From Epiperipatus broadwayi (taxonomy: Eukaryota; Onychophora; Udeonychophora; Euonychophora; Peripatidae), in assembly GCA_028023455.1 (NCBI GenBank), contig JAQFVV010006453.1, forward strand, positions 374,001 through 438,000: a stretch of DNA of 64,000 nt, in the 5' to 3' direction. The position numbers and the translations under genes are program-made. The first letter of the stretch is position 1; each line of letters starts with the position of its first letter. Positions 12,547 through 24,899 of the stretch are shown one piece after another. Below the pieces are notes generated by a model, which saw only the letters and a list, made by a program, of their open reading frames with translations, ran no database searches and was not told the DNA's origin.

Positions 12547-13466
12547 TGTGATAATTACTATATAGAAATAAATATATTTTTGAGATTGATATATTTTTTT
12601 TTATTTACTTTTATTTTTCATTATAAAATACGTTTTATAAGTAGTCAATTTAATCATCTTGTTTTATAATAATATTAGACATATAACAGATGTTAGGATA
12701 AATATTTAGATAATTTAAAATCTTAAAATGTAATTTATAAGTTGATATTGTATATGAACTATTATATTTATATTATAATTATTAGGCAGAAATATGTCTT
12801 TATATATTTAATCTATATATACTTATTATAAGTATATACACATAGTTATTCTTTATATTTATATTTAAAACATCAATATTATTTAAAGTTGAACTATAAC
12901 ATAAAATAAAGGATGTACTATTTGTTTTATAAATAATGCCTTTGTAATTATTTAAAAGAGCGATACTATATTATTCTTATTTTCTTTTAATGCCAAAGTT
13001 ATTATGAAATTAATTGAATTTATAAATAATAAAAGATAATTTCATATTTAATTTATTATTTGGTTTGTAGATCACTTACACATATTATTATTCATTCAAA
13101 TATTTAGAGATACATAAATTTACATAATTAGATGTGTATATTTGAATTTAGTAGAAGTCCCTTTGTTTCTGATATATATATATATTTGATTAGTTATTCA
13201 CATCATCTTTAAAAATAAATTATAAAGATAGATCTCATTGCTTTGCATGATTTTAGATTTGTTTTATGTATAGCTAGCTGGAAGGGCATTTAAACAATTT
13301 ATTTAATTATAACTAGAATAATTTTGTTTTTCTTCATTCTTTAATTTTAATGGAATACCTAATATACGTTCCATTATATTTGGCTTATCCAATTGTAAGC
13401 CACCTATAGTTTCCATTACATTTGGCTTGCCCAATCGTGGGGCTGCCTCATATACGTTCCATTACA
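12547..13466 (+). repeat. 3' LTR
   Basis: Matches 10522-11441 along its whole length, including the landmark AACATAAAATAAAGGATGTA and the tandem CCATTACA/TTTGGC modules near its end. It ends at CCATTACA and runs into an (AT)n tract. A clean polypurine tract just upstream is not obvious; the purine-rich string near 12518-12536 is interrupted. Confidence 0.7.
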
Positions 13467-13471
13467 ATATA

Positions 13472-15124
13472 TATATATATATATTGTAGCCCTTGGATTT
13501 GTCCAAGGCTCCATTTTTTTAAGTCAGCTATGAAAGAGAAGGTTCCATCCAAATTTTCCTCATAATATATGTATTTTTTTTCCTGTAATAAGAAAAGATT
13601 TTAGTAAAGACTAGGTTTGAACCCATATTTAAAGGGATTGCATATGTTTGACTAGTAAGCAATCTAAAAATTTATTGTTAATGTGTTTATAACCAGAGGA
13701 TTATTTTATTTTAATTTATGGGTTAAATTGATATTAAGAAAATATTAGAAAAAGCAAGATTTACACATTTGTTGATAGGGAGATGTGTGACTGTTGAAAA
13801 CTATATTAGATAGTGATGATGAGTGGTCATTATTTTATGCTAGGTTATAAATAAATAATTCATGAAAGTAAATAAAATAATAATAATAATAATAATATAG
13901 GTAGAATAGTTGTAATAAATAAAGATTAAGGCATTAAAAATCTAAATTTAAAGAAATGTATATACCTGTGATGTGTGTGTATATAATTTAATTGTAGATC
14001 TTAATGGTACAATTTACAATTAATAATCATTTCTTACATGTTGTAAAGCGATTTTGAATAAGAAATTAAAATCATTTTAATAAGTTTAATATTAGCAGCT
14101 AAATTTAATTTAAAGTCTGAGTTTGAAACAGCTGCAATATATATTTTGTTTCACTATTAAAGGGAAAAAGTAAGATTACTTCTAATATGGGTTTAAGTGT
14201 TATATTACTCAGTTAATTATCATTCCTTAAAAGACACAAATCTCACCAAGGAATTTAAGTGGACCATTAATTTAGACCATTAACAATGAGGGTCAGTCTG
14301 GTCTCTCAAATACCAACAATTAATTGGCAATTATAACTGTTAAATTGTAGAGTTAATTGTGTCTGTTTGAAATGGAATTTGTGCCTGGTTTTCTGAAAGA
14401 GCAACAAGGTTAAAATTAATTGAGAAGGGGGAACATGTCAATTAATTATAAAGATAATAAACAGGTGAATGTCTCTATAAAAGCTGTGTTAATAGAAAAA
14501 AAAAGGTTTTTATTTTAAACTGGCTGTTCTATGATAGTTTTCTTGCTTTGCCTTAAAGAAAATTGTCTTATAAAGTTTAAAATCATTTTTATTGGTACTT
14601 TTTGTCTTTTCAGAATAACTTGGCTAAATCTGGCATTGTCTTAAAAGAAGATAATGTATAGTGAGTAAATTTTAAGTGGGCACACACCCTGTAACCTCCA
14701 GAAGTCAACCACAACAACCACAGAAGTTAAAATTTGAGTTTAGTATTGTTTATATATATGCAAATAGTAAAATTTAAAACTTAAAAGTTTGATGTATATG
14801 TAAGTCAATTTAAACATATAAAATGAAAATAAAATTGGAAAAGAATAATCAAAAACAGACTGATATTGTGAAAAAGTTAATTGAAGGCTGTTTAACTGAA
14901 ACCTGCAGAAAATTACAAAATTTGAAGGTAATCTACCTAGAGTTGGAAATGAGGAACACATTCAGCAAAATAAAAACTGTATATATGATAGCAAAGGAAC
15001 TGAACTCTATCAAAAGAACTTTTTACTACAAGGACTTATATGCTATTATAAACCAGTCAAGGAGAAAAAAAAGGAGAAATCAGGAACTTGGAAAGACACA
15101 TGCTAAAAGACTTTTATAAGTATA

Positions 15125-15164
<40 letters not shown>

Positions 15165-18100
15165 GCTCTTTATATGTGTAGGACATTTAATATATATATA
15201 TATAAAATGAATTTCTTTCTTTGTAGTGTATCATGTATATCATCTATTTTAAAATTAATTCATGTAATCATTACTATTGTATTATTTTGGGGGTAGAAAT
15301 TGATATCAGATGATTTTATATATGTTTATTTAAATGCTTTTGCTATTATGGTCATTTTGGGTGTAGATGAAATCTATATCATGTCTTTTGATATGCCTTA
15401 TTTAAAATGCTTTACAAACAATTAAAAAAACACTTAAGAGATATTGTTATTAGCATCAGAAGTTATTGTCAAATGTTTAGACTTATAAATGAATTGCTTG
15501 TCTATTGATTTGCATCATCATCATTTTTATTTTATTCTATAAAAGTGCATGGAAATAGTTTTGAGAATTTTGTGCGCATTTCTTATTGCTTATTATTATT
15601 GTTATTATAGATTTAAGGCAGAAACAAGCCGATTTATGCTTGGAAAATTTATGGGCTCATATTCCGGTACACTAATTTGCAAGAATATTAAATTGTGAAA
15701 ATTTTACTTGAGTAATTTGATGTTTCGACCTGTATGTGTGTGGATAGACAGAGATCTCCACAAACTCAGTAAAGTTTAACTCACTAAGATTTATGTGATA
15801 TTGATAAAGTATTTGAACCCAGTGGAAGAGTTTTCCCACTTGAGTATTCTCTACACCGTAAGAAGGTTTCTTATATTGATGGCCAGAGGTATTTGGTATA
15901 CCTATGTTTTTATATGACTAGTGATAAAAATCCTAGCATATCTCAACCTTAGTGGAAAGGTTCTCTCTTATTCGGGTCACTGCCTGCCTCATATTAATAT
16001 TTGATATTCCTTACATGTGTATGAGAGGATAGCCATGATGAGCATTATTATAAGTATTGATTACCAGGTCGCAAACTCAATTTAATGTCAGAATGAATGC
16101 AGATAATGTATGTGCAATTGGTGTATTTGAATATTGTTTTTGTAGATTTGATTTAGCATTCGAGCCAAAAATAATTAAGTTAATAACTGTTAAGAGTTAA
16201 ATAAAACTTATGAATGATTGGGCATGAGCAATGTGTATATAAATTTATTTAATAAATATTTACATGGCCAGATGAGAACTTCGCTGGAAAGGTAGTATTG
16301 TTTGAATATTATTGTGTCATAAGAACATGAGCATAGAGAGTGCACTATGATGATGTTTGATCTTAATGCCAATTTATTTGCAATGACTTAGTCTTACTAT
16401 TATTAAAATATCTCTGTTGTAAAGATTAGGGCAAAAAAATATTTAATCGGGATGATATGATAAGATCAAGAAATTTGCGAGAGAATATTAACTTTAGATT
16501 TGTTTACTAAAATTATTAAATTTAATTAGAGGAGAAATCGATTATGTATTTTCTAAAATATATCAGTAATAAAAAGTGTAAGCATTGAAACGGGAAGAAA
16601 TTGGTATTTACTATATTTCAGGTAAAAAGAAAGTGTAGATATAATGTACTGTATATGTTTTTGTATTGAATTATAGTTTGTCAAATAAAATTTGTTATTT
16701 GTTTTAAATAAAATTTGCGTGTGTCTCCATGTTTTTGTGGGTTATTATTATCTAGATATTTCCAATCCAATCATACATCAATATATTATTATGAATATTT
16801 GAATTATCATATACGTAACTGATATTTAGTAAAACTATTTAAAAGTTTAATTTTAACTGCGTAAAATTACCAAATAATTTAATATTGTTGAAATATAAAT
16901 CGTGAATAGAGATAATATTGTATGATAGCGAGTGCAGAGGGTGGGCATAAAATCCTTTCTCCATCCGTTGTATTTAAACCTCTCTAGACGCATTTATTTT
17001 TATATAATTTTGTTATAATTGCGACTATGTTTTATGATGTGTTTATAAAGATTTAATAAGCTTAAAATATTCCAGCTTTAAGGTAAATTGATATTAAACT
17101 ACATTAAAGACAACCGAGATCACCTTGGAGGCGATCAAGAGAGAAGTGTTTATCACCAATAACCTATGGCAGCTTATTCGATTTCCACACCTAATTATTC
17201 GAAAAGCCCTGAGAAGAAATTATAATGAGAGGAAATGAGCTAGTAAAAAAAAATAAGGGGGTAAATTTTAATAGTTAAATAAATAATAGTGTAATAGACA
17301 TATGGATGTAAAGATGATGGAGGAGTGGATCAGGAAAGTGGAGATGAATATAGAACTTTATAATTAGAATAAAATTTAATTGTAGCTTTAATCATAGTGA
17401 ATGGGGAATGCGCTGAGAATAACCTGGAATTCTTAAAGATTTTAATATTGTCAATTTTAATGCGTTCTCAGTGTTCTCTAAATCGGTTGTGTATTAACCC
17501 ATTCATGAAATATTATTACTAAGAGTATTGAATTGAGATTTAACCTTTATATTTTATTGGAGCTGCAATTTGGCGCCCTGGCAATTAAGCTTATAGATGT
17601 TCTGTATCATCATCATCATCTCATTAAGCCTCAGAAATAGTGTCAGCTGGGAATGATGAAGTATCCCTCATCCATCCTTAAAATGTTGTAATTGGCATGC
17701 AATTTATCTGCAAGTGTGTAAATGCCATATAGATTTGAGTATGGTATAATCAATCCATAACTGGATGTGCGATCATTTAAATAAAATTCTCATTGGTTAG
17801 AGTAAAGTTATAATGAGCTTAAACTATCCAATAATATATATGATATTTGTAAGCTCTCCCAATCGTTTTAGTTATATTTAAAAGACAATGTAAATGACCG
17901 ATCGAGAGATTGCATTTGAGATTGCAAAATGCGTTTCATGTTAATTTAATAAGTTTTTATAAAGTTAACAAAATAAAGAATAACTTTTCATTTGTTTGAA
18001 TTGATTTTATTTAGTTACAATTGGTTTGTAACGCGGTCGCACGTAGGGGATTATATTTAATTTATACGTATGAAATATATTAATCTATACATTGTACTTG

Positions 18101-18661
18101 AGAAATTATCGTATTAAATCTATACTTAGAAATTATTTAATCTATACTTATTATACTAGAATATATATAATTGATGCATTGCGTATTTAATTGATACTTA
18201 AGAAATGCATCTGTCGTTAATTTATATTTTAGAAAATCTTCATCTTTAAAAACCGAGATTTAGATTAGTATATATTTAGTTAGAATAACACACTTAAATA
18301 TATTTGGTTAGAAAATCTTCACCTTAAAATTTCATTGGTTAGAATATATATATATTAAACAATATACCTATGAATATATAGCAAATTTTTTTTTATTTTT
18401 TATTTATTGAAACATATATGTATGTATTTTTTTTCCTCTTTGTATAAGTAAAAGATATTTACATTTCAATGATGGAATATTAATAGGGTGATTTAAACAC
18501 TCAATATTCTAATTTAGATTTGTTTGCATGTATGTGTGCATAAGAGTACTATTATGCATATATTTTAGTTTGTTATATTTATTGCATGTGATGGTATCTT
18601 AAGAATTGATATTAATCGATTCACTCAAAGATCCAATATATTAGATGAGATTGATATGCAT
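13472..18661. other. Unannotated AT-rich DNA with one (ATT)n tract
   Basis: An (ATT)n array occupies about 15126-15163. The 98-codon ORF at 14823 and its antisense shadow have no recognisable domain. A GGCGCCCTGGC string at 17571-17581 within TTTGGCGCCC resembles an LTR/primer-site junction, but no paired repeat was found. A B-box-like TTTGAACCC occurs near 13616 (minus-strand GGGTTCAAACC). No gene was found. Confidence 0.5.
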
Positions 18662-19026
18662 ATATATAAAATACATATTTTGCGGGTTCATCCCTGTTAA
18701 AAACTTTTAATATTAATATACTGACATTTCGACTTGGTCACACAAGTCATCCACAGAGCTATAAAAGGTAGAAAGACGGTTGTAGAGGCGCTACAAACTT
18801 CCTCCTATTTGGAAAGATTTTTTTAAAAAACATTCCTAAATTTAACATTTTTGCTATTGGTGGAATTTTAATGTTTTATTCAAATCAGTGATTGTAGCGC
18901 CTCTATAACCGTCTTTCTACATTTTATAACTCTGTGGATGACTTGTGTGACCAAGTCGAAACGTCAGTATATTAATATTAAAAGTTTTTAACACGGATAA
19001 ACCCGCAAAATATGTATTTTATATAT
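18662..19026. mobile_element. Fold-back element with inverted Penelope-like motifs
   Basis: Arms of about 134 bp at 18662-18795 and 18893-19026 are near-perfect inverted repeats around a 97-bp spacer. The outer part of each arm includes ATACATATTTTGCGGGTT. The right arm reads GTGGATGACTTG, a short loop, CAAGTCGAAACGTC (18935-18965), where GACTTG pairs with CAAGTC and GATGA and GAAAC flank the stem. This arrangement is reminiscent of a hammerhead ribozyme core and of the post-ORF region of Penelope-like elements. The left arm carries the same motif on the minus strand. No ORF is present. It could instead be an ordinary MITE with long terminal inverted repeats; the inverted-repeat structure itself is certain. 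Confidence 0.8.
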
Positions 19027-19838
19027 TTAACCCGTGCAAATCTTCGTTTTAACATATATATATATATATATGCAAAAGAGTAAAAGGAAGGAAGGATGGG
19101 GTTTATTTCAAATGTTATACATATTTTTTTACCATGTGAATACTATTAAAATAATATAGATTTTCAAATTGAACTGTAGGTTTTTTTTTTTTTTTTTTTG
19201 GTAGATGGCATTATATTTAAGGTTTTATTTTTAAATGATATTGCAATAATTCATTATAAATAAACTGTTAAATTGTTTAAAATATTTAATCTGGCATTTA
19301 GTTATTTCTCTATCTCACTCCTTGCTAATATAAATTGACTATTGTTAATTTTAGCATTATTATGTGTTTTAATATATCCTGAAAACTAGAGTGCAGTACT
19401 GAGCTTGTATTGGGGATTACAGTATTGGGAAAAAGTGGTTTATATCATTGTAGATAGGCTTTTCTGATTCTTACAATGATAAATACAAAAGGCAGGTAGC
19501 ACATATTGTAATTTATGCATATTGTATGTGAGGCTCATGGTAAACATACACAGATAAGAGTGGTGTGGTGAATAAGGAGTAGAAGGTTCCTGGTATAATA
19601 TAAAAATTGTATGCAAATTTTTCATTAAAAACATTACAAATTGTCTACAAAAAGTATTAGACTCATATCTGTTTGTCTCAATGTTGTCTCTTTCTATATT
19701 TTTACAATCTCTTAGGTTCTATTTAAATGTTGAATTGTTTAACTATTATCATCTTTTCTAATTGTTTCAACACTTATATTTATTATTATTATTATAACTG
19801 AAACACACAGGTTTATTATATTCCTGTGTTTATATATG
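19027..19838. other. Unannotated AT-rich DNA
   Basis: Includes a TA run at about 19052-19072 and a long T run near 19182-19199. The 64-codon ORF at 19440 is not recognised. No gene. Confidence 0.5.
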
Positions 19839-20403
19839 TAATATATAGGGTATATGAGCACAGACTTTCACACAACCCACCACTCTCCACACTATCTCAT
19901 AACACTGATACACTTGAACACATATATGTTGAAAAGATAAATAATCACCAATATTTGTATTTCATGCTAAACCAGCAATCATCAGTTGGTCCAGATTACC
20001 ATCTCTACACATATATGCTATAAGTGCTCAATTAAGATAGCCAATCTTGGCTTTAGGTCAACATGGGTGTGACAAGAATCTCAGCTTTAGGGTGGCCTTT
20101 GAGCATTCTATCATCATATTTTTAATTGGATGGACAGTTGAAGAGTTGGAGTGTAGAGTAAATTGAAGCCTGTCCATTAAAGTATGAAGATTGGCTGTCT
20201 TAATATATATCTGAGCACTTATAGCATATATGTGTAGAGAAGGTAATCTGGACCAACTGATGATTGCTGGTTTAGCATGAAATACGTATATTGGTGATTA
20301 TTTATCTTTTCAACATATATGTGTTCAAGTGTATCAGTGTTATGAGATAGTGTGGAGAGTGGTGGGTCATGTGAAAGTCTGTGCTCACATACCCTATATA
20401 TTA
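19839..20403. mobile_element. Fold-back (long inverted repeat) element
   Basis: Two arms of about 215 bp (19839-20059 and 20188-20403) are inverted copies, both beginning TAATATATAGGGTAT from the outside, separated by a loop of about 130 bp. Arm identity is high by eye, differing at scattered bases. Each arm contains a 62-65 codon ORF of the same sequence, a shadow of the repeat with no known domain. A solo arm lies at 8198-8335. The right end abuts a (TTA)n microsatellite. This is compatible with a non-autonomous DNA transposon with long terminal inverted repeats; the superfamily is not identifiable from the ends. Confidence 0.85.
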
Positions 20404-20427
20404 TCATTATTATTGTTGTTGTTATTA

Positions 20428-20506
<79 letters not shown>
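20401..20506. repeat. (TTA)n microsatellite
   Basis: Slightly interrupted at the left (TTG units) and then pure TTA repeats. It gives spurious poly-Leu and poly-Ile ORFs. It directly follows the fold-back element. Confidence 0.95.
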
Positions 20507-20684
20507 CTATATATACATTTTATATTTATATTCATATATAAGCATATATTATAAAGATTATAAATCAGTGAATATAATTAGAATATAATAAAATATTATT
20601 AGAAAGAATTGCTTGAAGATATTGAAATAATTTGAAATATAGGAACTAACAAAAAGGTATGAAGTGAAGAAAATTTATATGTCA

Positions 20685-21910
20685 TCATCATCATTTTCTA
20701 TGATTATCAAATCCTCTGCATTCAAGTTTAATCTAATTTTTTCAATCCATAGCTTTTATTCTTTTCTACATTCAGCAAACTTTCTTATTTCATTCACCCA
20801 GCTCACATGTGATTTTTTTCTAGATCTTTTACAGAATCACAGATTCCAATTTAAGATATTACTTATCCATCTATTATGATCTTTTCTAAAAAGATGTTCA
20901 TCCCAGATTTATTTTAGCCTCTTAACTCATTCAATGATGTCAGTGATATTTGTTTGTTTCTCATCCAAATATTTCTGATTTAATCTCTTAGTACTTTAAA
21001 TGAACTTCTCTTTATGTCTCATTTAAAGATGTGAAGTCTCTGTATTATTTTAGTGTTAAGGCAAAATATCCAAACCATAGATAAAACCTGGCAAAATGCA
21101 TTTACAAAAATATTTTTAAATACATAGGTATATTTTCTTTTAATATTAAGTTATTGTGCTTTTTCTATGTTTAATTCTTTGAACAATTTCATTGATTGTT
21201 TTCCATCTGTATTATTAATAATCTGACCAAAGTATTTATAGTTCTTAATTTCTTATAATTCATGAATATCAATCTTTATTTTATTCTTCTGAGAGAATCC
21301 TTTGAACATTACTTTAGTCTTTTTATATGTACTTTTGGTTCTTTCTACATGATAACTCTTGCAACAAAAATTTCCAAAGTATTATTTGAAAAACAAACAC
21401 ATTAACCTCAAAATCTAGTTGACTTAAATGAACTCCATATAGTTTTATTTTCTTAGCTTTTTATTTAATCCACAAAATTATTTTTGTAAAAGTGTTGCAA
21501 AAAGTTTTGGAAATATACCCTTCTCATTGTTAATCTTCATAGTACACCTATGTAATCTAATCATTGCTGTTTAATTTTGAAAAATATTCGTCAGACTACA
21601 ACGATATACTGAGTTTGAATCTTAATGTTTGTAGTTTTAATCATTCTGCAAATACTTAAAGAATTAAATGCCTTTGCACTATTGCAAATCCAAAACACAA
21701 TGGCAATTTACATTTGTTCTTTCTTTCTATGACTTCTCTCAAAACTTGAATATAAACTGATCTACTGTTCTACAACATTCCTGAATTCAGGTTTATTGAT
21801 GGTAATCTAACTAAATAGCTTATCCAAGTTCCTTTTACTTCATTCTTATTAGTGAAATCAGTAGTGTTATTTGTATTCCAGATCATTTTATCATTATGAC
21901 TAGTATCACC
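20685..21910 (-). mobile_element. Degenerate RTE LINE copy
   Basis: From a CATCATCATCATTTT 3' end at about 20691, this tracks the 3' half of the RTE at 2116-5330. Examples are TCACATGTGATTTTTTTCTAG against the corresponding 2250s region, the YGSETW-coding area, the FADD region, and a final AATCATTTTATCATTATGACT that aligns with about 3450-3480. Many substitutions and small indels leave no open frame. The 5' part is missing, the usual outcome of incomplete reverse transcription. Confidence 0.8.
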
Positions 21911-22009
21911 AGTTAACTATAGTTATGTATATCTATATAATATAAATAAAATGTCTATTAATTAAAAAACTAATTGTGATAACAATAAAACTAATAAATA
22001 TAATGGTAA

Positions 22010-22210
22010 TTAACTATTATATAGAGTTTTTAAATCTGAAGAAGTACTTTCGGTTAATTCCTTAACCCACTTCAACTGCTGTTAAATTCAAAAACAAAAT
22101 GGAAGCATATTTGCTTTCATTTTGTTTTTTTAATTTAACGGCAGTTGAGGACGGTTAAGGAATTAACTGAAAGTACTTCTGTGGGTTGAAAGACTATATA
22201 ATAGTTAGTT
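22010..22210. mobile_element. 200-bp hairpin MITE-like element
   Basis: A near-perfect palindrome. Outer TAACTATTATATAG pairs with CTATATAATAGTTAG, and inner AAGTACTTTCGGTTAATTCC pairs with GGAATTAACTGAAAGTACTT. The arms meet around 22105-22112. Arm length is about 95 bp with a few mismatches. No coding capacity. It lies between two RTE fragments. Family unknown. Confidence 0.8.
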
Positions 22211-22239
22211 ATTGATTAGTTATATATGTATTTCATTTG

Positions 22240-22760
22240 CACTCATTTTATTACAACTTGTGTAAATAGATTTTCTTTTTACATGTTCAGACTGGCTCCA
22301 TTTCAGCCTTTTAATTCTACCAATGTAATTTTACCCATTTATTTTGCTTTCCGTTCTTTCTTATCAATCTCAGTTTACATTTTCTATATTTTTCTGTATA
22401 GCCTAAAATCTCTGTATTGCTTTTTTAATTTCATTATTCAAATTAATTGAATGCACTGATAAAACATGTTTATTAAAAACCTTTTCTTTTAAAAATGTAA
22501 ATACATTTTCTTTAAAATTTGAATTATTTCTATGAAAAGAATTCCATGTTTAATTCTATGATTAATTTTATCCATTATATGTTTTCCTGTACAAATAATT
22601 TGATCAAAGTATTTATTCTTGTTAATGGATTTTAGTTTATTCATAACAATCTTAATTTTTTCCCTTTTTTAAAATGTAATAGAACATCACTTTAGTTTTT
22701 TTCTTAATTCAGAGATCTGTTCTTCAGTCCATGTAATATGTATATATTGTTTTCTATAGT
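22240..22760 (-). mobile_element. Degenerate RTE LINE fragment
   Basis: Matches the RTE reference region 2340-2800: TGGCTCCATTTCAGCCTTTTA, CCTAAAATCTCTGTATTGC, ATGTTTATTAAAAACCTTTT, and the stretch ending ATCACTTTAGTTTTTTTC. It covers the same 3' part as the 20.7-kb copy, so it is a separate insertion and not its continuation. No open frame is left. Confidence 0.7.
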
Positions 22761-24899
22761 TTATAAAAAGTCTATACCATCAGTCTGAATAAACTGCTCT
22801 CATACTTCATATAAGGAAGTGTTTTTCAGTTTGATATAGTTCATATAGATGACAGAATGATTTGCTTTTCATTATGTTAAGTTGTTTCTACAGTTCACAT
22901 TGTTCATAAAGAGAGCTGCCTTTCTGTCCTATGTTTATATAATTCAATAATTTATAGAGAGATATGATTTTTTAGTCTTTTTAATCTACTCAAAGTATTT
23001 TTTAAAAAATACTAAAAATGCTTAATGATTACTTTTCTAACTCATTTTTGATAACTCATTAGTAGTAGTTTTGGTTATATTTGCAACATTTTATTTTTGA
23101 ATTAAATCTCATTCTATATCTATTTTGATATTTATTATATTATTTATCATAAATATAAGTTTACAAACAAAAACATTTTTAAAAGATAATATTTAATTTT
23201 TGCAATATAGATAAAAGGGATAAAAATACTTAATGGATCAATAACTTTTTATTATCAAGACACACTTTTTTAAAAAATAAATAAATTATTATTTATTTAA
23301 ACTCCAATTTAAAAATCAAAATGAATTATTTTTCAGACATTCCAAAACAACAAAATTATGGGTTAAAATTTAAAATTGCATTTATTTTTATTAAAATATC
23401 ATAAAAAAATTATGCACTAACATTTATGAAAGCATTTCTTTTCAGCAAATCCATCCAAACTTCCTTCCACTTAATTAAAATTAGTGTTCTATTTGACTTA
23501 TTATCGTAAAACCAAACTTTTCCCAGATAAAATCTAATTTTAATCCTTTACTTTTGGTACAAGATAAATATTTTACAAATATGTTGCATAAATAATCATT
23601 AATTTGTGGATTAAGTATAAAAAATATATTTTTTCTTTCTGAAGTAAGCTTTCACCTATTTATATAGAAAGTAGGTTGAAGTAAAGAAGAATTCCCCTCT
23701 TTTCTTCCAAAGCCAAGCTTGTGGTTAAGACCTGTAGAGGTCCCTACTTTCACATTTTCAAGTGCACATTCTTGAGGTTTATTGTCTTGATAAATATTAC
23801 TGAAGTAAGAAAAGAAAAAAGCTCCCTCTCAAAAAGTGGAAGAATATATCTTAGCAGTATTATTGGTTTTTTAATATTATCTTCTCCATATAATATTATC
23901 AATCAGTGTCATTGTATTTTACTGACATCTTCAGACTTTTTTTTAAACTTATAAATCAAGATAATTTTTGTTCCAGATTCTGCCATTAAATAAACCAAAA
24001 AACTTGCAAAATAGCATTACAGAATTACAAAACAGGAAAGAAAAACTGATTAGAAATAGTGGCACCATTACATTATTGCATTTAAAATACAAACATTCAT
24101 AATGATTGTAGTGATCCTGAAATATTGCATTTTTTAAGGTACTGAACTACTATCTAGATTTAAATGCTGATGCACACTACATATAAATATTCATGACAGT
24201 TCCTGGTTATTTTATGCTAAAACTCATTGTAAAAAGGTTTTTTTAATATAAAGCTTTAAAGATATCTCCTGTTTAAACTTTATTTAGATAATAATTATTA
24301 TCATTTTTACAATTAGCAGTTAATGTTGTTTAAAAGTTTGAAATTTATTGATAAATCAATACCCAGAAAGTAATTCCAAGAGTGAATCTATGATAGATAT
24401 ATTTATAATATCTCAACAATATCTTCTTGAGTATTAAGGAAACTCTCAAACTAAGATACAAGATAAACATTTAAAAAAAGATAAGGGTGGCTTTCTTATC
24501 TTTAAACCTATTTTCTAATTATATAGGCAAATCTAAAGCATCTTAGTTTAAGAGCAAAATGTTTCTCTGTTGAATTTACTTCCATTATTTTCTTTCTGCA
24601 TATTAATTCTCATGAAATCTTTAGATTTGTGTTAATGCACAGAAATATTACAAATTGTGTAATATTTAATTTTATTTACTAGCACAGAGATAGTATGCAA
24701 TTTGTAAAATGAATACTTAAGCATCACATGCTGCTTTATTTGAAATTCAGAACTTGTTTATTTCATAGCTTGGAAAGTAGTTTAATATTTAGACATTAGA
24801 AAGGACAATTTGAATTTTGATTTAGAAAGTTTTAGCTAATGGTCACATCACTGTGAGAAACCATTTATGGCAACATAAAAAATAAATAGTTGTTCAATT
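22761..24899. other. Unannotated AT-rich DNA
   Basis: No structured repeat or gene is recognised. The 77-codon ORF at 23721-23954 has no known domain. Confidence 0.5.

Larger units (their letters stand above)
10517..13471 (+). mobile_element. Non-autonomous LTR retrotransposon (LARD/TRIM-like)
   Basis: Two long direct repeats, each 920 bp if read from TGT to ACA, lie at 10522-11441 and 12547-13466. They frame a 1,105-bp interior. Both outer edges are flanked by ATATA (10517-10521 and 13467-13471), as expected of a 5-bp LTR target-site duplication, although the site is low complexity. Just inside the first LTR is TTTGGCACAACAACTAGGG followed by CTCGAAAT, a plausible primer-binding site. The interior has no gag, protease, RT or integrase and only a meaningless 60-codon ORF at 12100. 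The LTRs have drifted by substitutions and small indels, so the insertion is not recent. Orientation is assigned from the primer-binding side. Movement would need enzymes from another LTR element. Confidence 0.75.

Noticed and set aside
14740-15119. Overlapping ORFs of 73 and 98 codons on opposite strands
   Set aside because: Neither has a recognisable motif; both end in or near the (ATT)n tract and look like chance.
17558-17592. A second LTR/primer-site junction (TTTGGCGCCCTGG)
   Set aside because: No paired long repeat nearby, and the primer-site similarity stops after about 10 bases.
19826-20407. Two near-identical 62-65 codon ORFs in opposite orientation
   Set aside because: They are the two arms of one inverted repeat, not a duplicated gene.
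20329-20588. ORFs encoding poly-Leu or poly-Ile near 20.4 kb
   Set aside because: They are translations of the (TTA)n microsatellite and the adjacent fold-back arm.
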